Source: Melanocharis versteri
Taxonomy: Eukaryota > Chordata > Aves > Passeriformes > Melanocharitidae
Assembly: GCA_013397845.1 (NCBI GenBank)
Contig: VZTG01008548.1
Span: forward strand, 186,001-250,000
Length of the DNA stretch: 64,000 bases
Reading direction: 5' to 3'
The notes under the pieces were generated by a model. The model did not search any database and had not been told where the DNA came from. It worked only from the letters and a program-made list of their open reading frames with translations. Shown here one piece after another: positions 1 through 12,200 of the stretch (positions are counted from its first letter, which is position 1; each line of letters starts with the position of its first letter). The translations under genes and the position numbers were made by a program.

Positions 1-3000
1 ACCGCCTCTTGCTTGGTGCCACTCATGCCACAGTCAGAGCGCTGATGCTGACACACGCATGACCTGCAGAGAGGCTCAGAAGGGGCAGCTGCAGGAGAAG
101 CTACCACAATAAAACACACACACGTGCAGATAAAACACACCCCGTAATCAAACAAAAGACTGCTGGAGAGGCTCCCAACTATTTCTTTCCTTATTGCTCT
201 AACTCGTGTAGCCCATGTATACTTCATTTACGTAAAGGCTTGAGTAGGAGGTTCAGGAAGGAGGGGAAGAAAGGCAGCCTCCTCAACAACAAGGAAAAAA
301 AGGCTGCATTCCTCACTATCAGTATTTTAAAAAAGGAAAACTAGAAATCATCTGACATTTTAAGATTTAATGGGTTAATTCAGTTCTAAAACTGAAGGCA
401 GAAGATCCTTACTGGTGCTATGAATACACATCTACTGGTATTTATAGAGATTGAAGGGCTTTTTTCTCCTTCAATCAGCAGAATATTTTCTTTTTGCACT
501 ATAAAAAAGTATATTGACTTTTAATCAGTTAGACCGCTGTGTGTCTCTGCAGGAAAATATCTTTCAGAAAAGGAATTAAGCAGAGAAAATTGTATACCAT
601 AGGATTTAAATTATTAAATTAATAATTGACCCTAGCTTAATACAATGTCCGTAAGAAGATCGTTTTACAAGGTCAGACTAACCCAAACCAAACAATAAGC
701 TAACTTAAAGATAAAAGATAAGAGATAAAAGACATGGTGACAATTATGAATAGCTACTGCATTTTATACCTAGAATTTGCAAATATTCACATTCTGCTGC
801 CATGGCTTTTAACTTTAGAGCCCAAATGACTTCTTTTTTATCCTTATACTCATGCCAAAAACACAGGTGTAACGAAAAATGTTTAAATCAAAAGGTGTTA
901 TGGATAAAGTTTACAGCCCAGATACTAATAAGCAAACTAAAATATTCCACTGAAATGGATCCATTCACATGAACCCTACAGGATCTGCAAAGCAGCCTGA
1001 TTTGGGGGAGAAGGGTGTTTAAGAGTTCGTGCACAGGAGTAGAGCAGTGCACGGCCCAGCTGAGCCAGCCCAGAAAGATGGCAGAAGAACAGGGCACTCT
1101 TGCTCTGCCCAGAGGTACAAGGTGTCCCATTTTATTCCCAGCCCTACAGCACCATGCTGAGCCCAAACCAACCTTAAGGCTCTTCTTCTAAACGTTTATA
1201 TGAGCCCTTATCAGGAGATGGCTCACATCCCAAGGAGATGACTGTGTGACCAGACCTGCAGCATCTGGGCGCCTGGCGATCAGGCGCAGAAATGCAGCCA
1301 AACCCATCAGAGGGCTTAAGGGCCTTTAGCAGAGCCAGACCAAAAGTCTGTATCCTGAACCATCACCTCATACACTGGCTGCTACACCCAGCACCTACCT
1401 GCCTGGAGTGAGCAGACTGCATGGGTGGGAAGGAGCACTTCATCTGGAACCGAATAACCAAAGTACACAGCATAAATATAAAGTTACACAGCATAAGTTA
1501 CACAGTGTAAGTATAAAGAATAAGGACCTTCCTTTCCTACATGTGAAATATGACTTTAATTGTTATATAATTAGCATAAATCTGTTTTATTACAATGGTC
1601 CCTGTGAGCTGGGTTGAAAAGTTGGCATATTCTGCTTCCCTTTTTTTTTCTTTTCCCCTTTTGAAAAGCTATCACTGTCTATTTTCAGCATTTTCATCAG
1701 CATAAAAATGCACAGCTTGTTTTGCAATTTCCTCATGGCGCAAATGGAATTCAAACCACTGGGGACATACAAGTGACAACAGCTGAATACAAATCTTAAC
1801 GGAGTTTGTCATAATTGTACAGTATGGTGCTGTTCATTCATCCTGGCAGCTGGGAAATCTAGTGTGAATAAACCAATAATACAGGTTTGCAACCAAGCAA
1901 ATTAAAGTATACAATTCCACTAAATGAATTTTGTTTATTTCCCTGTAAGTATATAACTAAGGGGACAACCAGCTCACATTTAAATCAAGAATTTAAACAG
2001 GATGTAACACTAGCAGAAGTTTTGCAAATGTGCAAATTTTACTTCCAGTGGAGTTGATCTTACTTCCTACATAGACTTCCTTGATAGGTTTCCAAGCCAT
2101 ACACAGCAGTACCACATCTGAGGATCTGCAAGCTACATCCCTTAGAAAGGGGAGCAAAACCAAAAGTGAAACCAGCAAGATCCTTGTCCAATCAGAATTA
2201 CAAAAAACATGCAAGGCTGATCAAGACTTGCTTCTGCAGTCCTTAACTGAAGGCTTTATTTCCAACACAAGACAATAGGCACTTAAAGACTGAGGACAGG
2301 CAAAATGAGCTCAAGGTATTTTCAGCTGGAGCTCAATTTGCAGCGTGGAGAAGGAATTACAGTCAAGTCTGGTTTATGGTAGGCAGGTCAAAGAGAGGCT
2401 TATCAGGATGTGCTCTGGACCAAAACAGAGAAAGGAAACAGAACCTCTCCCATAGTATAAAGCAAGCTGCTGCCTTTTTGATGTGTCAAGAAATCTCTGT
2501 CAATTTTATGCAGCTTCCATGAACACAAGCCACATGATGGCACCTATTCCTCATGCGTTGGCAGCGGCACCAGTTAGTGCTGCATCGGGACTTTCCCAGG
2601 GATTCTAGAAAGCAGCTGCGTTGTCAGTCCAGGAATTGCCAGCCTCACTCCTAGTGCCAGTGTAAGACCACAGGCAGTGGGCATCATCCTGTCGATTGGC
2701 TAATCCCCAACCTCAGGGAGAAAAATAGCTTTGCATTCTGCAAAACTTACTAGGTTACTTCCTAGGGCAGAAGTGTGGATTTACTTTTCGTTTCATTCAA
2801 CTGTAGTTAATCAAATCCAGGCATAATTTCTCAGATGTCATAACACATGGGCTAATTAAGAAGTATTCTCAATTTAGTAATTCACTGAAGACTGACTATG
2901 AAACAAATTATTATGCAAATAAACACATGAGACACTGAAATTACCCCCCAGCTACCATGGTCACTGTTGCTCAAGCTATTTTATCCGTAGCTCAATATTT

Positions 3001-4159
3001 CATGTGTCACCAATCACAGACCTGACAAGTTTAGGGATACTATATGTGATATATGAAAGACAATTATCTTAATCGAATACATTTAGCAGGAATACATAAT
3101 AGCCCTGATTACAATAGGAAAAACTCAAGACTACTTACCACAACTATTTTTAGTCATATAATAGCTGCTAAAGTGATGGGGGTATTAAGTTACTCAGTAG
3201 AACTTCTGTGGCAGACTTGAAAGCAAAATGTCAGGAATATCAATCAGTCAACTTCGATAATACTTCTGACAGTAAAACTTCCAACCCACTGAGTCAATCC
3301 AGCACTTTCGTGTGCTGATTTCAGCCAGTACAGCATCTACACAAAACATCACTGCATCTTTTTAATGCAGAAGAAATGTCAAAATTAAAGTCTCTATGGT
3401 ATATATAAACATAAGTACCAGAGAAATTATGATGATTTTTTTCTTCTCTTCTCATTAGCAACACTGGTAAAAAGAGCATAAAGGTGCTAATGAAATGTGT
3501 TGATGGCACAAAATCGGAGGTATTGTCAAAACCCATGTAAACAGAATGGCATACTGGAAGATTAGGAGCCTTCAAAAACTGTAATAGTAGGAAAAGAGTG
3601 TAATTCAGCAGCATGAAATACAAGGTCACTCAGGCACCATGAAGATGAGATGCTGCCAACAAGGATATGGACTGCGATAAATGTCAGTCATTTGCAAGAG
3701 GATTACGTGGGTACCAGGCAGATCTGTATGCTCAGCTCGATCAAAACCTAAATATCAACCACCACATGATGTAGCCATGGAAGGAAGGACTGTAAATTCT
3801 GAGCATTTCCAGCAGCCAATTTCCAATGTCCTGGCAAAACCTCATCAACAACACTATAGTCTCACCAGCTGCCAAATGAATAGATTAGGGAATACCTACT
3901 TGAATGACATAAGTAACTGAAAGCTTCTAACAGGAGATGAAGAAAAGTTTAGCAGAATGTAGGTTGAGAGGATCTGATATTTCATTTAATTAAAACAGAT
4001 TGCATATAGTTTGATTTTTTTTTCCTCTGCCAAAGAGGAGTTGTCTCCAACAGCATGACAGCTGCTAGTGCCAGAATATATGATAGATATCCCTAATACA
4101 CTCCAACCCTCCAGCTATTTTCAGCTCGGGAACCTTCTGTGCCTGATGAGGAGCATGTA
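1..4159. other. Non-coding stretch without recognisable genes
   Basis: I see no convincing exon, RNA gene or transposon here. It contains a short (AC)5 run at 114-123 and a cryptic tandem repeat at 1463-1518, built from three imperfect copies of a 14-20 base unit around the core TACACAG. Base composition is AT-rich and the open frames are short and scattered over both strands. It could be intron or intergenic DNA; nothing in the sequence decides between them. Confidence 0.7.
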
Positions 4160-4260
4160 TCCTCAATACATTTCTCTTCCATGAACTTCTCCAGACTCAC
4201 CCTGAACTCACGTAGACTTTTAGCAGCAGTACCCCAACTCCTGTAGTTTATTTTCAACCT
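4160..4260 (-). mobile_element. Possible ancient CR1/L3-type LINE remnant
   Basis: The phrase CTTCCATGAACTTCTCCAG near 4180-4200 and the text after it resemble, from memory, the reverse complement of the 3' region of old CR1/L3 elements seen in many amniotes (a stretch of the form cttccatgaa-ttgtct-aacccttttgaaccc). The match is short and decayed and there is no terminal octamer repeat. It is a guess by family resemblance; chance similarity is possible. Confidence 0.33.
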
Positions 4261-6601
4261 GTAACCCCACAGTCAGTTTACATCCTGACAAACATATAGC
4301 AAAGTAGCTGCTCGAAAAAAAAGCTACGGTGAAGACAGTCTGAGAACATCTGCCTGGCCAAAGACCTTTAGGAACCTCACAGAAGTAATTACAAGTAATT
4401 CTCTCAGAAGAGAAAACAATCAGGGTATCTCTTCCACTCTGATCAAGCCAAAAGGTACACCCCATGATGAAGGTTTCTAGAGACCAGCAGGATCTTCCAC
4501 AACATCAGAGTAACGGGGTTTGACACCATGACATCCAAAAGGTTTTCCAGATCCACTACTGTGACAAAGAGCAACTTTGATGCTCACGCATTTATCTGTG
4601 TGTAAATATGAACCTAGAAAGCAGAAGAGGTGATTACAAAGGTGTGTGCCTGTGTGTGTGCAAGACAATTCCTCCTCCTTCTGAGCACTTCCTTGCTCTC
4701 TCAGGAGCAGCATTAGCTCCACAAAGAATGAAACTGAGTGTGGTTCTAGGAGGCAAACTGGGAAACGGGTCTTCCCAGAGATTTTGAGAAAGGACGTGGC
4801 AGAGGGGAACAGTTCCACAGGGCACAATGACCCACTACAACAGACACCTCCTCTGCCTCTGCACAAGCTCTGACACACACTCAGCTACAACAGCAAAAGA
4901 TTGAGTCATTTTCTGTTATTTTATCCAGCAGAGGATGATGAGTAAAACCCACTCCTTGCAACTCACTGTGCAAATGGAATCTAATCATCCATGCCATCTT
5001 GGATAACTGTGCTACACCTGCCCTAAGAATGAATTTAAGAAAAAAACGCCATCAAGGACAAGGTCAATGTACAGTTCGAAGTTCAAGAGCTTTAAAAAAA
5101 AAAACCTTGAACTCCCCTAGACAAGGAACTGGAGGTTCGTTTTATATAAATGACTGAAGCAGTGGAGTGTATTCATGTTTACTGTTCACAGCACAGAAAC
5201 ATCCAAGAAGAATGGTTATTACAGCTTTTTCTACGAGGTGCTTTTTCACCTCCAAGGTCTTTACATGTATTAGTACTGGATGCATCCCAACACAGAAAGC
5301 AAAAAATATCTATTTGCTCTCCGCTTTTGGGGGTCGCTGAACTGAGAGGGAAATCTAATTTTGTTACACTGTATTTTCAATTATCCCCATCTCTTGTCAC
5401 AATTTTCAGATAGTCTAGTGTGAAGAGCCAAGGACTGAGATGTCCAAACAGATTGAAAAAATTTATTTCACCTCATACTGATTTCCAAAATGTAATCAAT
5501 TCTTTTAACATATACTACCCTCTGTGACACAATGCTTTCCTTTCCACTGAAGCCCAGGAAGCATTTGAACAGCATGATGTGAAGTACATCCTTAAAACAA
5601 TTATAATACCCTTAACGCTTCCATTATATTTTATTATCCAAAGTCCCCAGGCATGCACACATGTAGATTTCTGTGCTTTATGGATGTGGAAGCGAACTGC
5701 ACTGCAGGCAGTCCCTGAGCAAGTCAGCAGCAGAAGCAGAACCCCTGTTCAGGGGTCATAATGTTTTTCTAGGAAATCAAACAAGCCAGGATTTCAGATG
5801 GTCAGCATTTGCTTGAAAACAGTTCACCCAGGTGAGCAACACTCCTGAACCAGCTGGACAAATAAGACTCTCAGCTTGGTGTTTGAACAGGCAAAAAGGC
5901 ACAAAGAAAAAGTCACTGGAGAGGAAGAACAGACTAAGTTTTTTCATAAGCAAACAAAACCTTCTGAAAATTAACCTTGGATTAACTTGAAATATTTTGT
6001 TGAGATGTAAAAAAACGGAATCTTTGTTTCATATGTTTGTACTACTCCTTTCTCCAACCTTATTTTAAGACTTTTAAAATTTTACAGTCATGTTTCAAAG
6101 GGAGAGTATAAAAAATGCTGCATTTTATTGTTCTAACATATCCCTTTCCTCTCCCAGATACTGTCATTTTCAGGGTTTAAGTTACTCTTCATATTAAATA
6201 GAACTGTGTGAAAAGTGTCATGCCCTTAAAAGTCCATTTCTGGGGGGAAAGGGCACATGCACAGAGCAGAGAGGAACCAACACAGGGTACTACTAACAAA
6301 AACAAACTGCTCCCTGGATGGTCACACATGTGGGGAGACACTCCATGCACTCCAGGTGCCCGCTTTGTCTCCAAAGGGAACAAGTGAATTAACAACCCTG
6401 CTGGACTCTGTACAACCTGCTCTGTGGAACACCCCACTGGGCACTCATGCTGCTGAGTAATTCCATCTGCAGGAGAGTCCCTGCACACCCAGAGATGGCA
6501 GAGCACAGCATTCCCACTCTCCACATGGGACCAAGACACTGATTCAAAGGTCCTGCTGTAGCTGTACAGCATCTCCACACAGCATCTCCCACTGATCCAA
6601 G
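4261..6601. other. Non-coding stretch
   Basis: Nothing gene-like is supported. It contains a GT-rich patch at about 4640-4662 and an A-run near 5092-5104. Overlapping reverse-strand frames at 4477-4878 are of chance length and show no domain I recognise. Confidence 0.7.
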
Positions 6602-6822
6602 GTCATAGAATCAGAGAATGGATTGGGTTGGGAAGAACCTTAAAGACAATCTAGTTCCAAGCCCCTTGCCATGGGCAGGGACACCTTCTGCTAGACCAGT
6701 TTGCTCAAAGCTCCATCCAACCCAACCTTGAACATTTCCAAGGATGGAGCATCCACAGCTTTTCTGGGCAATCTGTTGCAGTGCCTCACCACCCTCACAG
6801 TAAATATTTTTTTCCTAACAGA
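6602..6822 (-). mobile_element. CR1 LINE 3' end, 5'-truncated
   Basis: On the reverse strand this is the classic 3' end of an avian CR1 non-LTR retrotransposon. Read on the plus strand it opens with the reversed tail (TCATAGAATCAGAGAATGG), followed by CTAGTTCCAA, the GCCATGGGCAGGGACACCTT block, and a block ending CTCACCACCCTCACAG. CR1 copies are usually truncated at the 5' end, and this one keeps only about 220 bases covering the end of the ORF2 region and the 3' UTR. It cannot move by itself. Similarity to the family pattern is high with modest decay, suggesting a moderately old insertion. No target-site duplication is obvious. Confidence 0.95.
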
Positions 6823-8059
6823 AGATCTGCTGGGTTGACTCCAGACTGTCTTACGGACTCACCATCCTCCCTCCTATCTGCCTACAAAGACAGATGGTTC
6901 AAGAAAAGCTCTGCAAGATGACCCACAGGATACTGGGAGGTGAAGCCATAGGTGACACCACCACTAAATCTGTCACACTGTGTTTGCTGGTCCATAACAC
7001 AGAACATCATCAAAGGCAGGCAAAGTCTCCGCTGGAACTGTGTGAAACGAGAGAGGAGCAAGGGTTCATCCAGCACAACTGAGGAGCTGCATGACCCAGG
7101 AGCTACCCAGGCTTCTCACCGGGGTGTTAACTCACCCACAGCAAATATTTACAGAGTAACTCTTGTACCACTCGCTTGTCAAATGCTTTCAGTAGTGGTG
7201 AGGAATAACCACCAGAGTAAACCTGAGGCTGCTCGGCATGGCGTCTCCCTGAAGTGTCATGAATTTGTTTTGTTAAAAGTGTTTCAGACCTGTCTGCAAA
7301 CTAATGCTGTTACCAGCAGCAGTTCCGCACTGCTTCTCTCCTCCTCACTGCACACTTACTCCATTTCTTTGGTAGTATGCTTTTGATGAGGAACCACACT
7401 CAATTCAGAAAAGGTCTTTCTTCGTTGGAAGAAAGATATCTGTCACAAACATCCTCCTAGGGCAAAGCAAGACTTGGCTATTTAACTGAATCTCCTTAGC
7501 TCTGTGTTCATATGGACAACTTGTCAGGTGGATTACCTGTTCACCTGAACAATAAAAATCATTAGGCATCTCCATAAAAGTTAGTCTTTATTTTGTGTGT
7601 GGAATGTGCTGGAGGAAAGAATTTAATGCAGAACTGAAATCTGAATCCACATTACTCAAAAATAGCTATTCTACTGTGAATTTATATCCTGCCTTAATCC
7701 TAATTATCTTCCCTGCCTATATATCCTCTTGCAACAAAGCATTCACCCAGGAAGTTTGGTTTGAAATTCACATCCTGGTATATTTCACAACTTCCCCATG
7801 CAGAGAAATCATTTATTTACATGGGCAAAGTACTGCGAAGCTGATGAAGGTACAAACACAAACCATGCTGACTTCCCCCCAGCTAACTCTCTGCCCAGGT
7901 GTTTATCAGTGCACTGAAACAAAACAGCAGCTCGATGGTTCCCCACGCAGACAAACCCAACCTCATGTGGATTAACCCATCCCTTCATTTCGACTGCTCA
8001 GGCAATGGGTTGCAATCCAGTGTTGGCCTGCAAGTAAGGTCTGACCAGACTGACTGCCA
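6823..8059. other. Non-coding stretch upstream of CpG island
   Basis: No gene is supported. CpG dinucleotides become more frequent after about 7.94 kb as the sequence approaches the island. The overlapping plus-strand frames at 6952-7386 and 7595-7975 have no recognisable domain. Confidence 0.65.
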
Positions 8060-8403
8060 CTGATCCGGTGGCAACGCCACCCCCCGATATGGCTCCAGTC
8101 ACAACTGAGAGAGGCCGGAGCCTTGAGCAGCTGCTCGTCACTGTAGCTCCCAGCCACGGCAGTGTCACGCTGTACTTCACCGGGGCACTGCCTGCCCTGC
8201 GAAGACACACCACCAGCCTTTTGAAAAATGGGTGAACTTGAGTGAAATTCGGCTGGGGATCTTCGCGATGCCCAGCTGACCCCACGGCCTCGCTGTCAGG
8301 AGGCACGCGAGGTTGAGAGCCAGGTGTGTGCATCCCAACTTCGCTCCATCCCAGCTTCACCCGCTCCAGGGCACGCTGGAGTTCGCTGCCTCGGAACACG
8401 CGG

Positions 8404-8415
8404 AACACGCGTGTT
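8404..8415. repeat. 12-bp perfect palindrome in CpG island
   Basis: AACACGCGTGTT is its own reverse complement. It overlaps a tandem duplication of the 9-mer CGGAACACG (8392-8409). The core holds CACGCG/CGCGTG, the kind of site bound by HES/HEY repressors, but binding is only inferred. Confidence 0.6.
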
Positions 8416-8624
8416 AATGTGCAGCGGAGCACAGCCGCGCTGTACCTCCTGTCCGCGGAGAGCAGGCATCGGCCCGCACGAGGGGAAAAGGACGGACGGG
8501 AAGAGCCACTCGAGGAACCCGGAGACGGGACAGGGACGCTTTCTCACCCTGGTATCTCACGTCATACCAGAGCTGGCAGCGGTGGCCCGAGCCCGGGGCT
8601 GCCCGCGGGCACCTCTCCCGGTGG

Positions 8625-8786
8625 NNNNNNNNNNNNNNNNNNNNNNNNNNNNNNNNNNNNNNNNNNNNNNNNNNNNNNNNNNNNNNNNNNNNNNNNNNNN
8701 NNNNNNNNNNNNNNNNNNNNNNNNNNNNNNNNNNNNNNNNNNNNNNNNNNNNNNNNNNNNNNNNNNNNNNNNNNNNNNNNNNNNNN
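8625..8786. other. Assembly gap of 162 Ns
   Basis: A run of 162 undetermined bases lies between CCCGGTGG and ACACGGCGGGCGGG. Its position inside the most GC-rich part of a CpG island fits the usual dropout of very GC-rich promoter DNA in draft assemblies. Frames reported through the gap are not meaningful, and the gap length may be only an estimate. Confidence 0.99.
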
Positions 8787-9220
8787 ACACGGCGGGCGGG
8801 CGGGCAGGCGCTGCCTCGCACGCAGCGCGCAGCACTCGCGCACCTTCCCCCGCACGGCGCGGCCCCGGCGCCGCAGGAAGCCCCGCCGGCCCTGCACCGC
8901 TCCCGCCCCGCGGCTCCGGCCGTGATAAAGTGCAGGTAATGAGGAGGGTGGAGGAGGCGCGGGCGGGAAAAGGCAGAAAGTCCTGTTAACTCCTTTGCGC
9001 TCAGGGACCGCCGCCCGGTGTGTCCCCGCAGCCCCTGGCGCCCCGCACAGACCCGCACCCACGGCGAGAACACGTAGGAGAGTGGCCAGCCCGCTCAGGG
9101 ACGGCGGGTCCGAGCCGAGGCGAGAGGGGTTCGGGCTCCTTCAGGGGCTGGGTGGCCTCGGCTTCCTCCCGGAGGTTGTCAAGACCGGGCTGGAGGAAGT
9201 CTCAAGCAGCCTGGTATGAC

Positions 9221-12200
9221 CCCCAAGCACTGAGCCTGCCTGGGCTGGAGGCCTCCTCGCGTTCTCACTTGCCCGAGTTACCCTCTGGTCCAGTGATTAT
9301 TTATGGCTGCAAGGGGTGAGGACCTTCTCTGGTCCCTTCCCAGTGGTTTTTGACTCAAAGAGGTGTTTCATCCTCCAGTGCCAGCCAGCATTGATACTGG
9401 AGAAACCAGTTCATCCCAGGTGAATGACTTGCTTCCTGTCATTCAGGTAATCCCTGCACGAGAACTCTCAATGACAGAAACCAATTCCCTTACTATTTGT
9501 AAAAGACTTGTCTAGAATTCAGTTCCACGAATTATGGGGACTTTATTTTGTCTCTGGAGCCTGCCTTTTCTAACTCATGGTACAGATATTGCTTCCTCTC
9601 TGCCAGTCTCTATTCTCTCTTATTTCCATCAGAGAACTGATAGTAACGTGGGTCTCCCTTACATATATCTTCTGCCTCGAAGCTACAAATAAGGCTGACC
9701 TGCTCATCCAGGATGAGTTTACCAGTGCCTAAATGTCTGAGTAAATGACATTATAGTCAAGCCAATCTCACAGACATATTAGAGAAAGCTGTTGCCTTGT
9801 CCCAACCAAGAGGTCCAGCTGGTTTCAGGACTGACCTTAGTATTCCTCCAGCCCCACAAGGAACTGGCTTAACCATGACACTAAGCATGGGGAAAAAAAG
9901 TAAAAAAGGAATAGGTTCTTTTCACACTGATGTTCTCCCTAAACCAGCTCCTCTGGGATCACAGGGTCACCCACAGTAGAAAGATGGCAGTTGTGCCCAG
10001 CCTGTGTCAGGGTGCCAAGACACAGAATGGCCTCTTCCAGCATCGGTGTGACATTGGATTATCTGTCACCTGCATGCAGCAGCAGCCTGGCCTTTCAGCA
10101 GCACTGGCCTGACCGCAGGCTGCTGCAAAACAATGGTCCTGCCTGCAGCCCATGGATGTGTTACTGCCTTTGCCACCCTTCTGTGGGATCTGGTAACCAT
10201 CAGACTCTATTCAGCTGATCGATCTGGTGGAAAAATAACACCTCAGAAAATAATGGATTTTCCATTGGCCAGACAGCTGAATTGATCCACCTTGTGACCA
10301 CACAGCTGCAGCATCGAGGAAGGCAGAAACCTGGAAGTGAGGTAAAGCGAACTGCTCCTTTCAGTAGCCACCTGTCATTAAATCAGCTTAACTGCATCCT
10401 GTGTGCATGATTTGATGAGCAGTGTGGATCAGACCAACCTGGGTACTCTTGAAAGGGACAGGGTTTGCTCCAGCCACGTTCTGGCACCACCTCCTTCCTG
10501 CTGCTATTGCCCATTACATTAGCCAGATCTGAAAGGTTAAGTGTAAAAAAATAATTACCTATTTTAGCAGGGTGATATGGCCCGTTGCATGATGCCTACT
10601 GCTGACACAAAAGAGAGAAAAGAGACAGGATAGTGAAAGTGACAGCCTTTAGGCAAAAAGTGTGCTGCAGACCTCAAAATGCCAGAGGGATCTGGGAGTC
10701 CCAACTGGCAACATCAGCACCAGCCCTTTTGCAAGGACAAGGGTGATTATGTCAGTCCCAAACGTTGTCGTGTCCCAAACATTTCTATTATTTAACTTAA
10801 TTGTGCCTTCCAGCTGCCCTGCAATGTAGTTTTGACAGCTGTGTTGCCTGGCAGCCACTTTGTCACAGCTCAGGATGTAATTGTGAAGAGAATTGTATCT
10901 AGACCCAAAAAAATAATGGTTCCTTAGTCTATGGGCTTCACAAAAGGACCATGTTCTTTGTCTGTGTCTTAAGGCACTGCTACAATACAACCTGCAGTAA
11001 GACAAGTCAATAAAGTCGGACTTAGTGTGACAGACTGGAGTATAACCAGAAGTAATTTGATTATGTTAAGAAAGGGTAAAATTATGCCAGTGCTCAAAAT
11101 TTTATTTGTTTTTTAACTAAGCAAGATAAGTATAATGTGTAAACAGCGTCGAAAGAGAAATAAATATGCCCTGCAGTGTGTTTAAAACTTATCAGCTGCC
11201 AGACAGCATAATACAGACTATCAGTTGTCAAAAGAATTGAGTAGATAGTAGTTAGGCCTCTCTAGTTCTTGTTTGGATCATTTCAGGTTTTGGGAGGATT
11301 GTGGCAGGAATTGTATCAAATTAAATTTTGTGTTGCTTTTTTTTGTTAAGTCACTGAAAGTTTAGCATGGTGAATGAGTCTGGGTTTTTTCTGCACAGGA
11401 AAGGGATGGAGATCAGAGAGCAAAAGTAGATCTGGTCAGGAGGTATTTGACAAAACAGTTTCATTTAAAAAACCCAAAACAGTGTGTTGCAGCCAAAATG
11501 TTGTGTTCAGAGCATCTTGCTTTCAATGAGCTGTCACTGGAGGCAGAGCAGGGCTCTGAGGGACTGTGGTCAACAGGTTTGGCCTCCAGGTGACTGCATT
11601 TCCTGTCTCTCACAGACAGCAGCAATAACACTAAAGGTATATCAGATCCACTGACCATGTGCAGACATTGGACATTTCCAACTCTCCAGATTAAACACTT
11701 ACAATTTGGTCCCATATAAAGCAAAACTAAGGACACACTCTATCTGGTGCTTTCTAGCAAAAAAATCTAAACTTTAATATACCTTCCGGAGTGGAGTCTG
11801 GACTAGGCTTTGTTCCCTTACTTGCAAGAGTCTTCATATAAATATAGAAACCTCTATGTTTAAATAGATACAGGATGGAGTCTGGAGACCTAAACAACTC
11901 TACTGCACTTTGCAGATGTGGAGCCTGGGAGTGTCTGCTTTTTTGAACGTGTTTGTTTTTCTTTAATGGTGTAGCACAATCAAAAGAAATGCAGTAAAAA
12001 CAATACAAGCTGTTTCATGCCTGTATGTGTTTCACATCAGTTTTTAAGTAGATCATTGCAAAAAGAAAGAATTATCTGGTATCAGACATTTCCTGAAAAA
12101 GCATAATAAACTCTTCTTTTGGACTTAAAGTATTAGGAGTTCCTGACTCTGTTTGAATAATTGATAGGTGCCACTTTAGTTTTCTCTGCATGAAGTGAAG

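Larger units (their letters stand above)
8060..9220. promoter_or_regulatory. CpG island, probable promoter / first-exon region
   Basis: This interval is strongly GC-rich and dense in CpG, against CpG-poor flanks. That marks unmethylated vertebrate promoters. Motifs seen include GGGCGG repeats at 8791-8804 and CCCGCCCC at 8902-8909 (Sp1/KLF type), GCGGGAAA at 8963-8970 (E2F type) and TCACGTCA at 8557-8564 (CRE-like on the reverse strand). No TATA box is evident. Splice donors face outward on both strands: CAG|GTAATG at 8935/8936 (plus) and CCAGG|GTGAGA at 8548/8547 (minus). A transcript could therefore run either way, or both. Open frames run through the island on both strands, but this is expected in GC-rich DNA and none resembles a known protein. 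The central 162 bases are missing. Confidence 0.88.

Noticed and set aside
8324..9073. Frames of about 200-220 codons on both strands through the CpG island
   Set aside because: They are kept open by 162 undetermined bases and by GC-rich, stop-poor sequence. The residue strings show no recognisable domain.
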